The notes under the pieces: model-generated | Seen by the model: the letters and a program-made list of their open reading frames with translations, nothing else | Database searches by the model: none | What the model was told of the DNA's origin: nothing | Program-made: the position numbers and the translations under genes | Assembly: GCA_905221455.1 (NCBI GenBank) | Contig: CAJNDF010000011.1 | Coordinates: 9,578-73,577, forward strand | Source: a bacterium | Lineage (GTDB): Bacteria > Bacillota > Bacilli > Lactobacillales > Streptococcaceae | DNA: 64,000 bases | Direction of reading: 5' to 3' | Shown: positions 8,933 through 17,534 of the stretch, in pieces | Layout: every line of letters begins with the position of its first letter | Numbering within the stretch: position 1 is the stretch's first letter

Positions 8933-8949
8933 TATAGTTTGAAACTATA
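8933..8949. promoter_or_regulatory. Met-box (MtaR/MetR operator) upstream of the cystathionine gamma-synthase gene
   Basis: TATAGTTTGAAACTATA: two perfect 8-bp arms around one central base. This matches the Streptococcaceae Met-box consensus (TATAGTTtnaAACTATA) as I recall it from comparative genomic work on methionine regulation. It lies 45 bases upstream of the -10 TACAAT (8994-8999), where a LysR-type activator would bind. Confidence 0.8.
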
Positions 8950-9025
8950 ACTAGCTCTTGAAAAGAAGAAAATGAGTTGATGAAAATAAGTGGTACAATA
9001 GTTACTATAGATTTGGAGGTATTGT

Positions 9026-10120
9026 ATGAGCAAGGAATTACACATCAACACAATTTTGGCCCAGGCGGGTATCAAGTCAGATGAAGCGACAGGAGCTTTG
9101 GTGACACCGCTGCATTTTTCAACGACCTACCAGCACCCAGAGTTTGGTCAGTCTACTGGTTTTGACTATACGCGTACCAAAAACCCAACTCGTAGCAAGG
9201 CTGAAGAAGTCTTGGCAGCTATTGAGTCAGCAGATTATGCCCTAGCGACTAGCTCAGGGATGTCAGCAATTGTCTTGGCCTTTAGCGTCTTTCCGGTAGG
9301 TAGTAAGGTTTTAGCAGTGCGTGACCTTTACGGAGGTTCTTTCCGCTGGTTCAACCAAGTGGAGCAGGAAGGTCGATTCCATTTTACCTATGCCAATACA
9401 GAAGAGGAGTTGATTGCCGAGTTAGAAAAGGACGTGGATGTTCTCTATATCGAAACACCAACCAATCCCTTGATGTTGGAATTTGATATCGAAAAACTAG
9501 CAAAATTGGCTCATGCTAAGGGTGCCAAAGTAGTGGTGGACAATACCTTCTATAGCCCTATCTACCAACGTCCGATTGAAGATGGAGCAGATATCGTTTT
9601 GCATTCAGCGACCAAGTATCTAGCAGGCCACAATGATGTCTTGGCTGGAGTGGTTGTGACCAATAGTTTAGAACTATACGAGAAACTCTTTTACAATCTC
9701 AATACGACAGGAGCAGTTTTGTCGCCATTTGACAGTTATCAATTGATTCGTGGTCTCAAGACCTTGTCTCTTCGTATGGAGCGCTCAACAGCCAATGCCC
9801 AAGAAGTGGTCGCCTTTTTGAAGGATTCTCCAGCAGTTAAGGAAGTTCTTTACACTGGTCGTGGGGGTATGATTTCCTTTAAAGTAGCAGATGAAACACG
9901 CATTCCTCATATTTTGAACAGTCTCAAGGTCTTCTCTTTTGCGGAAAGTTTAGGTGGGGTGGAAAGTCTTATCACCTATCCAACGACACAAACTCACGCT
10001 GATATTCCAGCAGAAGTGCGTCATTCTTATGGTTTGACAGATGACCTCTTGCGCTTGTCAATCGGGATTGAAGATGCTAGAGATTTGATTGCAGATTTGC
10101 GCCAAGCATTAGAAGGATAA
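9026..10120 (+). CDS. metB: Cystathionine gamma-synthase (Cys/Met metabolism PLP enzyme)
   Basis: 364 residues, fold type I PLP enzyme. Visible motifs are TTYQHPEFGQSTGFDYTRTKNPTR, the YGGSFRWF segment, and LHSATKYLAGHNDVLAGVV with the PLP-binding Lys (ATKY). The family includes cystathionine gamma-synthase, cystathionine beta-lyase and O-acylhomoserine sulfhydrylases, which are hard to separate by eye. The next gene encodes a PatB-type C-S lyase, so the pair would carry out transsulfuration from cysteine to homocysteine; this favours gamma-synthase here. The Met-box at 8933-8949 supports methionine control. SD GGAGG precedes the ATG. Confidence 0.85.
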   Translation: MSKELHINTILAQAGIKSDEATGALVTPLHFSTTYQHPEFGQSTGFDYTRTKNPTRSKAEEVLAAIESADYALATSSGMSAIVLAFSVFPVGSKVLAVRDLYGGSFRWFNQVEQEGRFHFTYANTEEELIAELEKDVDVLYIETPTNPLMLEFDIEKLAKLAHAKGAKVVVDNTFYSPIYQRPIEDGADIVLHSATKYLAGHNDVLAGVVVTNSLELYEKLFYNLNTTGAVLSPFDSYQLIRGLKTLSLRMERSTANAQEVVAFLKDSPAVKEVLYTGRGGMISFKVADETRIPHILNSLKVFSFAESLGGVESLITYPTTQTHADIPAEVRHSYGLTDDLLRLSIGIEDARDLIADLRQALEG

Positions 10121-10127
10121 GACAAAG

Positions 10128-11294
10128 ATGGGAAAATATGATTTTACAAGCCTGCCTAATCGTTTAGGGCATCATACCTATAAATGGAAAGAGGCGGAAA
10201 CGGATAGTGAAGTCCTACCAGCTTGGATAGCGGATATGGACTTTGTAGTCTTGCCTGAAATCCGCCAAGCCGTGCAAACTTACGCAGACCAACTGGTTTA
10301 TGGCTATACCTATGCCAGTGATGATTTAATTAAGGAAGTTCAAAAGTGGGAAGCTAGCCAACACGGTTACCACTTTGACAAAGAAGCCCTTGTCTTTATC
10401 GAGGGTGTAGTACCAGCTATTTCAACAGCTATTCAAGCCTTTACAAAAGAAGGCGAAGCGGTTTTGATTAATACACCTGTCTACCCACCTTTTGCTCGCA
10501 GTGTCAAGTTGAATAATCGCAGATTGATTACCAATTCTTTGGTGGAAAAGGATGGTCTGTTTGAGATTGACTTTGACCAACTTGAAAAGGATTTGGTAGA
10601 AGAGGATGTCAAACTCTATATCCTCTGCAACCCTCACAATCCTGGTGGACGTGTTTGGGAAAAGGAAGTGTTGGAAAAGATTGGCCAACTCTGTCAAAAA
10701 CATGATGTTTTGTTGGTTTCTGATGAGATTCACCAAGATTTGGCCCTCTTTGGTCACAAGCATCATTCCTTTAATACCATCAATCCTGACTTTAAAGAAT
10801 TTGCGATTGTCTTGACTAGTGCCACTAAAACCTTTAACATTGCTGGGACAAAAAATTCCTATGCAGTGATTGAAAATCCTAAGTTGAGAGCGGCTTACCA
10901 GAAACGTCAGTTGGCTAATAATCAGCATGAAATTTCAGGTTTGGGTTATTTGGCGACAGAAGCTGCTTATCGCTATGGGAAGGATTGGCTAGAGGAACTC
11001 AAGCAAGTCTTTGAAGATCATATCAATTATGTGGTGGATCTATTTGGCAAAGAGACTAAAATCAAGGTCATGAAACCGCAAGGAACCTATTTGATTTGGC
11101 TTGATTTTTCAGCCTATGACCTGACTGATGAAACATTGCAAGAGCTTTTGAGAAATGAAGCCAAGGTTATCCTTAACCGTGGTTTGGATTTTGGAGAGGA
11201 AGGAAGTCTCCATGCCCGCCTCAATGTAGCCATGCCTAAATCTCTGCTGCAAGAAGTTTGTCAACGGATTGTGACGACTTTTGCCAAGCTTTAA
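10128..11294 (+). CDS. patB: MalY/PatB-type C-S lyase (cystathionine beta-lyase)
   Basis: 388 residues, class II aminotransferase-like PLP enzyme. Signatures of the MalY/PatB family are ADMDF near residue 35, YGYTYASDD, VVPAISTAIQAFT, CNPHNPGGRVW, SDEIHQDL, and the PLP Lys in TSATKTFNIAGTKNS. These enzymes cleave cystathionine and related thioethers to thiol, pyruvate and ammonia. Only seven bases separate it from metB, so the two form an operon under the Met-box. A strong terminator follows at 11301-11339. Confidence 0.88.
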   Translation: MGKYDFTSLPNRLGHHTYKWKEAETDSEVLPAWIADMDFVVLPEIRQAVQTYADQLVYGYTYASDDLIKEVQKWEASQHGYHFDKEALVFIEGVVPAISTAIQAFTKEGEAVLINTPVYPPFARSVKLNNRRLITNSLVEKDGLFEIDFDQLEKDLVEEDVKLYILCNPHNPGGRVWEKEVLEKIGQLCQKHDVLLVSDEIHQDLALFGHKHHSFNTINPDFKEFAIVLTSATKTFNIAGTKNSYAVIENPKLRAAYQKRQLANNQHEISGLGYLATEAAYRYGKDWLEELKQVFEDHINYVVDLFGKETKIKVMKPQGTYLIWLDFSAYDLTDETLQELLRNEAKVILNRGLDFGEEGSLHARLNVAMPKSLLQEVCQRIVTTFAKL

Positions 11295-11300
11295 AAATCC

Positions 11301-11339
11301 AGCCTTCTAGGAGAAAAGTCTTCCTAGAAGGCTATTTTC
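11301..11339 (+). terminator. Terminator after the metB-patB operon
   Basis: AGCCTTCTAGGA, eight-base loop, TTCCTAGAAGGCT, then ATTTTC. Confidence 0.85.
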
Positions 11340-11386
11340 ATAAGGGAAAATATGGTATAATAAAAAGATAAGGTAAAGGTGAAAAT

Positions 11387-14300
11387 ATGGCTAAATTGAT
11401 TCCGGGCAAAGTCCGTATCGAAGGCGTTGCCCTTTATGAAACTGGTAAGGTTGACATCATCAAGGAAAAGAACAATCGGCTCTATGCTCGCGTTGTAGAA
11501 GAAGAATTGCGCTATAGTTTAGAGGATGATTTGGTTTTTTGTGCCTGCGATTTTTTCCAAAAGAGGGGCTACTGTGTGCATTTGGCGGCGCTGGAGTATT
11601 TTCTAAAAAATGATGAGCGTGGTCAGGAAATCTTGCAGAGTCTAGAAGAAGGTCATGAAGAAAAAGAGGCCGTTGAAACCAAGGTGACCTTGGGTGGCAA
11701 GTTTTTGGATCGAATCTTGTCTCCAAAATCAGAACGTGCCTATGAATTATCGGCTGTGGGGCAGGTGGAAGCAGGAACCAATTATATCTTGTGGACCCTG
11801 AGAATCGGCCAAATCAATAGCCAAAAATACTATGTCATTCGGGATATTCCACTCTTTTTAAGGATTGTCGAGCAGAGAAAGTCTTATATGATTGGCAAGA
11901 TTTATGAGGAGTCTCTTTCTTGGGAATCTTTTGATGAGGCCAGCCAAGAACTTCTGACTTTCTTGCGTGGACTGATGGAGGAAGGACAGGCTCCAGAACT
12001 CTTTTTCCAAAACCAAGGTCGGCACCTCTTTTTCCCTCTGACCTTTTTTGAGCAGGGTGTGAATTTACTGATGAGCTTGCCTCATTTTCAATTTGACCAC
12101 CAAGTGGATAGCTACCAGACCCTACTTTTTCAGGATTTGCATGCTGATGCTAATCTATTTGCCTTTACAGTAACAGAATACTCGGACTATTTTGAAATGG
12201 AAATCAGTGAGAGTCCAAGGGTCAATGTCTTTTATCAGGGAGCTGTACTTTTCCATAAAGGACAGGTTTATTTTCTAACAGACCAGCAGATGCGTCTTCT
12301 TAAGGAAATCAAAGCTCTGCCTTTGGATCAACATGGAAAGAAATTCCTGCAATTTGATAGCAGTGACCGCGATAAATTGGCTTCCAGTTTGACACTCTTT
12401 AGTCAGATGGGGACTGTTTCAGCTCCAGAACGTCTACAAATCAAAACTTTTGCACCCTCTTTTTACTTTGATAGGGAAGAGGATAATCGGATTCGTTTAG
12501 AGATTCAGTTTGATTATGAAAATAGACAGGTATCTAGCCGACAAGAGCTAGAAGAATTACCTTTTTCGAGTGATGCTGACTTAGAAGAAAGAATTTTCCA
12601 AGTCTGTTTGGCAGCTGGTTTTGAAGCAGATTTTCAATCTTGGCGTCAGGCCTTAAAAGCCGAGTCTGTCTATCATTTCTTTCACGAAATTATTCCGGTT
12701 TTTGAAAAACTCGGTAAGGTTGACCTATCAGACAGGTTAGAAGAACTTTATAATTTAGCCAGCCCTCAAGTGCAGATTGCTTCCAAGGGAGGTCTCTTGG
12801 AAATACAGTTTGATTTTCAAGATATTGCCCAAGAGGAAATTGACCAAGCCATGCAGGCCTTGGTTGCCAATCAAGATTTTTACATTGATTCGTCTAATCA
12901 AGTCTACTTTTTCGATGAAGAAACCAAGAAAATTCGCCAAAATTTACAGGAACTGGGGCAGTTTGAATTAAAAGATGGGGCCTTGCAGACTCGGAAAACC
13001 TTGGCCTACAGTTTAGCCCATCTCTTTGAAGGGCGAGACCGTGTTTCTTTCTCACAAGAATTTCAGAATCTGGCCCACGATTTGACGCATCCAGAGGACT
13101 TCCCTCGACAAGCAACTCAGGTTCAGGCTGATTTGCGAGATTATCAGGAAAAGGGAATCGGCTGGCTGCAAATGCTCCATCATTATGGTTTTGGTGGGAT
13201 TTTGGCTGATGATATGGGATTGGGGAAAACCCTTCAGACCATTGCTTTTTTGACCAGTCAAGTGACAAAAGAAAGTCGAGTCTTGATTCTAGCTCCGTCG
13301 GGTTTGATTTACAACTGGGCAGATGAATTTCAGAAATTTGCCCCACAGTTGGATGTAGCTGTTGTTCATGGTTTGAAAACGAGTCGTGAAGAGATTCTTG
13401 CCGAAAGCCATCAAATCTATGTGACCAGCTATGCTACCTTCCGTCAGGACAGTGATCTTTATCAGGGGATGGCCTTTGACTTCCTTTTCTTAGATGAGGC
13501 TCAGGTCATGAAAAATGCCCAGACCAAGATTGCCCAGACCTTGAGACAATTTGTGGTGCCGTCGGTCTTTGCCTTGTCAGGAACTCCTATTGAAAATCAT
13601 CTGGGTGAGTTGTGGTCTATTTTCCAAATCGTCATGCCAGGACTCTTGCCAAGTAAGAAAGAATTTATGAAATTGCCAGCCGAGCGTGTGGCTCAGTTTA
13701 TTAAGCCCTTCGTTATGCGGCGCAAGAAAGAAGAAGTTCTGACCGAATTGCCAGACTTGATCGAAGTGGTTTATAAAAATGAACTGGAAGACCAGCAAAA
13801 GGCTATTTACCTAGCTCAGTTGCAACAGATGAGAGACCGTCTGGCTCAAGTGTCAGATCAGGAATTTCAGCGAAGTCGTGTGGAAATCTTATCTGGTCTG
13901 ATGCGCTTGCGCCAAATCTGTGATACGCCTGCCCTCTTTATGGAGGATTATCAGGGTGCCAGTGGCAAATTGGATAGTCTCCGAGACCTGCTGGTACAGG
14001 TGGCAGACGGTGGACACCGTGTCTTGGTTTTCTCTCAGTTCAAGGGAATGCTGGAGAAAATTGAACAAGAACTGCCAGACTTGGGCATGACATCCTTTAA
14101 AATTACGGGTTCAACCCCAGCCAAGGAAAGACAAGATATGACCAAGGCCTTTAACCAAGGGGAAAGGAACGCCTTTCTGATTTCCCTCAAGGCTGGTGGG
14201 GTCGGTCTGAACCTGACAGGTGCTGATACGGTTATCTTGGTTGACCTTTGGTGGAATCCTGCGGTGGAAGCGCAAGCTATTGGCCGTGCCCATCGGATGG

Positions 14301-14485
14301 GACAGGAAGAAACGGTTGAGGTCTATCGCTTGGTAACCAAGGGAACTATTGAAGAAAAAATTCAGGAACTCCAAGAACAAAAGAAACATCTGGTGTCACA
14401 AGTATTGGACGGAACAGAGTCACGTGGCAGTCTGACACTAGCAGAAATTCGAGAAATTTTGGGAATTTCTGAAGCCAGCACTTGA
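11387..14485 (+). CDS. SNF2/RapA-family helicase with N-terminal SWIM zinc finger
   Basis: 1,032 residues. The N-terminus carries a SWIM zinc finger (Cys52, Cys54, Cys63, His65). A middle region of about 450 residues resembles the bacterial SNF2-associated domain. The motor begins near residue 595: MGLGKT (610-615) is Walker A, LFLDEAQVMKN is motif II, and the second RecA lobe has VFSQFKGML and QAIGRAHRMGQ. Such proteins are ATP-driven DNA translocases; the bacterial version's role is not settled, and recycling of RNA polymerase or DNA repair are possible. A TATAAT lies at 11356-11361. Single gene between terminator and promoter signals. Confidence 0.88.
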   Translation: MAKLIPGKVRIEGVALYETGKVDIIKEKNNRLYARVVEEELRYSLEDDLVFCACDFFQKRGYCVHLAALEYFLKNDERGQEILQSLEEGHEEKEAVETKVTLGGKFLDRILSPKSERAYELSAVGQVEAGTNYILWTLRIGQINSQKYYVIRDIPLFLRIVEQRKSYMIGKIYEESLSWESFDEASQELLTFLRGLMEEGQAPELFFQNQGRHLFFPLTFFEQGVNLLMSLPHFQFDHQVDSYQTLLFQDLHADANLFAFTVTEYSDYFEMEISESPRVNVFYQGAVLFHKGQVYFLTDQQMRLLKEIKALPLDQHGKKFLQFDSSDRDKLASSLTLFSQMGTVSAPERLQIKTFAPSFYFDREEDNRIRLEIQFDYENRQVSSRQELEELPFSSDADLEERIFQVCLAAGFEADFQSWRQALKAESVYHFFHEIIPVFEKLGKVDLSDRLEELYNLASPQVQIASKGGLLEIQFDFQDIAQEEIDQAMQALVANQDFYIDSSNQVYFFDEETKKIRQNLQELGQFELKDGALQTRKTLAYSLAHLFEGRDRVSFSQEFQNLAHDLTHPEDFPRQATQVQADLRDYQEKGIGWLQMLHHYGFGGILADDMGLGKTLQTIAFLTSQVTKESRVLILAPSGLIYNWADEFQKFAPQLDVAVVHGLKTSREEILAESHQIYVTSYATFRQDSDLYQGMAFDFLFLDEAQVMKNAQTKIAQTLRQFVVPSVFALSGTPIENHLGELWSIFQIVMPGLLPSKKEFMKLPAERVAQFIKPFVMRRKKEEVLTELPDLIEVVYKNELEDQQKAIYLAQLQQMRDRLAQVSDQEFQRSRVEILSGLMRLRQICDTPALFMEDYQGASGKLDSLRDLLVQVADGGHRVLVFSQFKGMLEKIEQELPDLGMTSFKITGSTPAKERQDMTKAFNQGERNAFLISLKAGGVGLNLTGADTVILVDLWWNPAVEAQAIGRAHRMGQEETVEVYRLVTKGTIEEKIQELQEQKKHLVSQVLDGTESRGSLTLAEIREILGISEAST

Positions 14486-14509
14486 AAAATCAAGACAATA
14501 CGCTATAAT
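14482..14509 (+). promoter_or_regulatory. Promoter of the 204-residue unknown gene and murC
   Basis: TTGAAA (14482-14487), 16-base spacer, TATAAT (14504-14509). The -35 overlaps the stop codon of the helicase gene. Confidence 0.7.
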
Positions 14510-14532
14510 GAAGTGTTGAAAGGAAATAGAAA

Positions 14533-15147
14533 ATGAGAGAAGAACGATTTCCATTGGTGTCAGATGATGAGGTCATGCTGACTGAGATGCCAGTCATGGA
14601 CTTGTATGATGAATCTGACTTTATCAGTAATATCAAGGGAGAATACCGTGATAAAAATTATCTGGAGTGGGCTCCTATTACTGAAGAAAAACCAGTTAAA
14701 ACTACTGAAAAGCAAGAGAAACCTAAAAAGGCTGGTTTAGGGGTTAAGAAAGAAGGAAAGAGCTATGCGGAGGTGGCGCGTGAAGAAGCGCGTGCGGACT
14801 TGAAAAAGAAACGCTCTGCTAACTATCTAACTCAGGATTTCAGCCGTGCGAGACGCCATTCTCAATCTGGCCTTGTTAGACAGGGCAATCAACCGACAGC
14901 GCCTTTCCAAAAGGAAAATCCTGGAGAATTGGTGAAATATAGTCAAAAATTGACCCAGTCTCATTATATCTTGGCGGAAGAAGTCAATTCTATCCCTACC
15001 AAGAATGAAGAAGTGTCAGCACTTGCTCCAAAGAAGAACAACTATGATTTTCTGAAAAAGAGCCAAATCTACAATAAAAAAAGTAAACAAACAGAACAAG
15101 AACGTCAGGTTGCCCAAGAGTTGAATCTGACAAGAATTACAGAATAG
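14533..15147 (+). CDS. Hydrophilic protein of unknown function upstream of murC
   Basis: 204 residues, strongly charged, with no signal peptide or membrane segment. The first 55 residues are acidic ([21 protein letters not shown]) and the rest is rich in Lys, Glu and Gln with low complexity, so much of it is probably disordered. I do not recognise a domain. It lies 10 bases upstream of murC and shares its promoter, so a link with cell-wall synthesis or division is plausible by context only. Confidence 0.6.
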   Translation: MREERFPLVSDDEVMLTEMPVMDLYDESDFISNIKGEYRDKNYLEWAPITEEKPVKTTEKQEKPKKAGLGVKKEGKSYAEVAREEARADLKKKRSANYLTQDFSRARRHSQSGLVRQGNQPTAPFQKENPGELVKYSQKLTQSHYILAEEVNSIPTKNEEVSALAPKKNNYDFLKKSQIYNKKSKQTEQERQVAQELNLTRITE

Positions 15148-15157
15148 GGGAGAAATC

Positions 15158-16492
15158 ATGCCAAAGACATATTATTTTATCGGAATTAAGGGATCAGGTA
15201 TGAGTGCCTTGGCCTTGATGTTGCACCAAATGGGGCATAAGGTACAGGGATCAGATGTTGAAAAATACTACTTTACTCAACGCGGTCTAGAGCAGGCAGG
15301 TATTAGCATTCTTCCTTTTGATGAAAAGAATCTAGACGGTGATATGGAAATTATCGCTGGAAATGCCTTTCGTCCTGATAACAATGTCGAAATTGCCTAT
15401 GCAGACCAAAATGGTATCAGCTACAAACGTTACCATGAGTTCCTAGGTAGCTTTATGCGCGACTTTGTCAGCATGGGAGTAGCTGGAGCGCACGGAAAAA
15501 CTTCTACGACAGGTATGTTGTCTCATGTCTTGTCTCACATCACGGACACTAGCTTCTTGATTGGAGATGGGACAGGTCGTGGTTCAGCCAATGCCAAATA
15601 TTTTGTCTTTGAATCTGACGAATATGAGCGTCATTTTATGCCTTACCACCCAGAATACTCTATCATCACCAATATTGACTTTGACCATCCAGACTACTTC
15701 ACAAGTCTAGAGGATGTTTTCAATGCCTTTAACGACTATGCTAAACAAATTACCAAGGGGCTTTTTGTCTACGGTGAAGATGCTGAATTGCGTAAAATTA
15801 CGTCTGATGCACCAATCTACTATTATGGCTTTGAAGCTGAGGGCAATGACTTTGTAGCTAGCGATCTTCTTCGTTCTACGACTGGTTCAACCTTCACAGT
15901 TCATTTCCGTGGACAAGACTTGGGGCAATTCCACATTCCAACCTTTGGTCGTCACAATATCATGAATGCGACAGCCGTTATTGGTCTTCTTTACACAGCA
16001 GGATTTGATTTGAACTTGGTGCGTGAGCACTTGAAAACATTTGCCGGTGTTAAGCGTCGTTTCACTGAGAAAATTGTCAATGATACAGTTATTATCGATG
16101 ACTTTGCCCACCATCCAACAGAAATTATTGCGACCTTGGATGCGGCTCGTCAGAAATACCCAAGCAAGGAAATTGTTGCAGTCTTCCAACCGCATACTTT
16201 TACAAGAACAATCGCTTTGTTGGACGAATTTGCTCACGCTTTGAACCAAGCGGATGCTGTTTACCTAGCGCAAATTTATGGGTCAGCTCGTGAAGTAGAT
16301 CATGGTGATGTTAAAGTAGAAGACCTAGCCAAAAAAATCAACAAAAAACACCAAGTGATCACTGTTGAAAATGTTTCTCCACTCCTTGATCATGACAATG
16401 CTGTCTATGTCTTTATGGGAGCAGGAGACATCCAAACCTATGAATACTCATTTGAGCGTCTCTTGTCTAACTTGACAAGCAATGTTCAATAG
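15158..16492 (+). CDS. murC: UDP-N-acetylmuramate--L-alanine ligase
   Basis: Adds L-alanine to UDP-MurNAc, the first amino acid of the peptidoglycan stem. 444 residues, usual length. N-terminal Rossmann motif [21 protein letters not shown] loop [15 protein letters not shown] near residue 108, a [10 protein letters not shown] segment, and the C-terminal FQPHTFTRT motif. SD GGGGAG precedes ATG 15158. It sits second in an operon after the charged unknown protein and is followed by two acetyltransferase genes. Confidence 0.97.
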   Translation: MPKTYYFIGIKGSGMSALALMLHQMGHKVQGSDVEKYYFTQRGLEQAGISILPFDEKNLDGDMEIIAGNAFRPDNNVEIAYADQNGISYKRYHEFLGSFMRDFVSMGVAGAHGKTSTTGMLSHVLSHITDTSFLIGDGTGRGSANAKYFVFESDEYERHFMPYHPEYSIITNIDFDHPDYFTSLEDVFNAFNDYAKQITKGLFVYGEDAELRKITSDAPIYYYGFEAEGNDFVASDLLRSTTGSTFTVHFRGQDLGQFHIPTFGRHNIMNATAVIGLLYTAGFDLNLVREHLKTFAGVKRRFTEKIVNDTVIIDDFAHHPTEIIATLDAARQKYPSKEIVAVFQPHTFTRTIALLDEFAHALNQADAVYLAQIYGSAREVDHGDVKVEDLAKKINKKHQVITVENVSPLLDHDNAVYVFMGAGDIQTYEYSFERLLSNLTSNVQ

Positions 16493-16501
16493 GATGTTCC
16501 C

Positions 16502-16960
16502 ATGGAAATTCCAATTAAAATCATTCAGGCAAGTAAGTCTGATTTGGCTGAGATAGAGGCACTTCAGGCTTCGTCTTTTCCAGCTGAACAGCAGCAACCT
16601 TCCCATATTTTAGAAGAAAGTATCCGTAAGTGTGCGGATACCTTTCTTCTAGCTAGGGATGAAAATCAGCTTTTGGGCTATATTCTATCAAGTCCCCAGT
16701 CAGACAATCCGCAATGTCTAAAAATACATTCTTTAGTCATCGAGTCTGACCATCAGAGACAGGGCTTGGGAACACTTCTTCTTGCAGCCTTGAAAGAGGT
16801 GGCAGTTGAGCTGGATTACAAAGGGATTCGTTTGGAGAGTCCTGATGAGCTGCTTTCCTATTTTGAGATGAACGGTTTTATTGATGAAGAAACTTCCCTT
16901 TATGAAACTAGCCAGGGTTATAGTATGATTTGGTTTAATCCCTTTTATCTGGAGGCATAA
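16502..16960 (+). CDS. GNAT-family acetyltransferase downstream of murC
   Basis: 152 residues. The acetyl-CoA binding motif A is readable as LVIESDHQRQGLGTLLLAAL (near residues 80-99). N-terminal IKIIQASKSDLAEIEALQ is typical of the fold. The substrate is unknown. Its start lies nine bases after the murC stop and its stop overlaps the next gene in TAATG, so the two acetyltransferases are probably co-translated with murC. Confidence 0.8.
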   Translation: MEIPIKIIQASKSDLAEIEALQASSFPAEQQQPSHILEESIRKCADTFLLARDENQLLGYILSSPQSDNPQCLKIHSLVIESDHQRQGLGTLLLAALKEVAVELDYKGIRLESPDELLSYFEMNGFIDEETSLYETSQGYSMIWFNPFYLEA

Positions 16961-17454
16961 TGAAAATCAGACAAGCAAGATTAGAAGATTTGGATCGGAT
17001 TGTTGAACTTGAACTTGAAAATTTTTCGGTCGAAGAAGCCATTCCTCGCTCTGTCTTTGAAGCGCATTTGCGAGAAATACAGACCTCTTTTCTGGTTGCA
17101 GAAAAAGAGGGCAGAATCATGGGTTATATCGAAGGGCCAGTTGGCCCCCACCGCTATCTGCAAGACCAGTCCTTTACAGAAGAAATAGAAGATTATAGTC
17201 ATAATCCTGGTGGCTATATCTCTGTCACCTGTTTGTCGATTGCAAAGGAAGCACAAGGTTTCGGACTGGGTCAGAAATTGCTAACAGCCTTGAAAGAACT
17301 GGCTCTTGAAGATGGAAGAGAAGGCATTAACCTAACCTGTCATGACTATCTCATTGCCTACTATGAAAAGCATGGATTTGTCAACGAAGGCTTATCCCAG
17401 TCAACCTTTGCAGGGGAAACTTGGTATGATATGGTCTGGGAAACGAAAAAATAA
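16960..17454 (+). CDS. GNAT-family acetyltransferase, second of a pair
   Basis: 164 residues. Motif A reads LSIAKEAQGFGLGQKLLTAL near residue 95, preceded by the long insert typical of AANAT-like members (EGPVGPHRYLQDQSF). MKIRQARLEDLDRIVELE is a standard GNAT N-terminus. The start codon overlaps the stop of the previous acetyltransferase by one base. The two are related in fold but differ enough in sequence that they probably have separate substrates, which cannot be told from the sequence. Confidence 0.8.
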   Translation: MKIRQARLEDLDRIVELELENFSVEEAIPRSVFEAHLREIQTSFLVAEKEGRIMGYIEGPVGPHRYLQDQSFTEEIEDYSHNPGGYISVTCLSIAKEAQGFGLGQKLLTALKELALEDGREGINLTCHDYLIAYYEKHGFVNEGLSQSTFAGETWYDMVWETKK

Positions 17455-17474
17455 GCTAGGAAAAGTATCATAGG

Positions 17475-17503
17475 TTGCTTTTCTTGGACTTTTAAGATAT
17501 AAT
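17475..17503 (+). promoter_or_regulatory. Promoter of mltG
   Basis: TTGCTT (17475-17480), 17-base spacer, TATAAT (17498-17503). Confidence 0.7.
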
Positions 17504-17534
17504 ATTATGGATTGTCAACAAGGAGGAAAAACTT

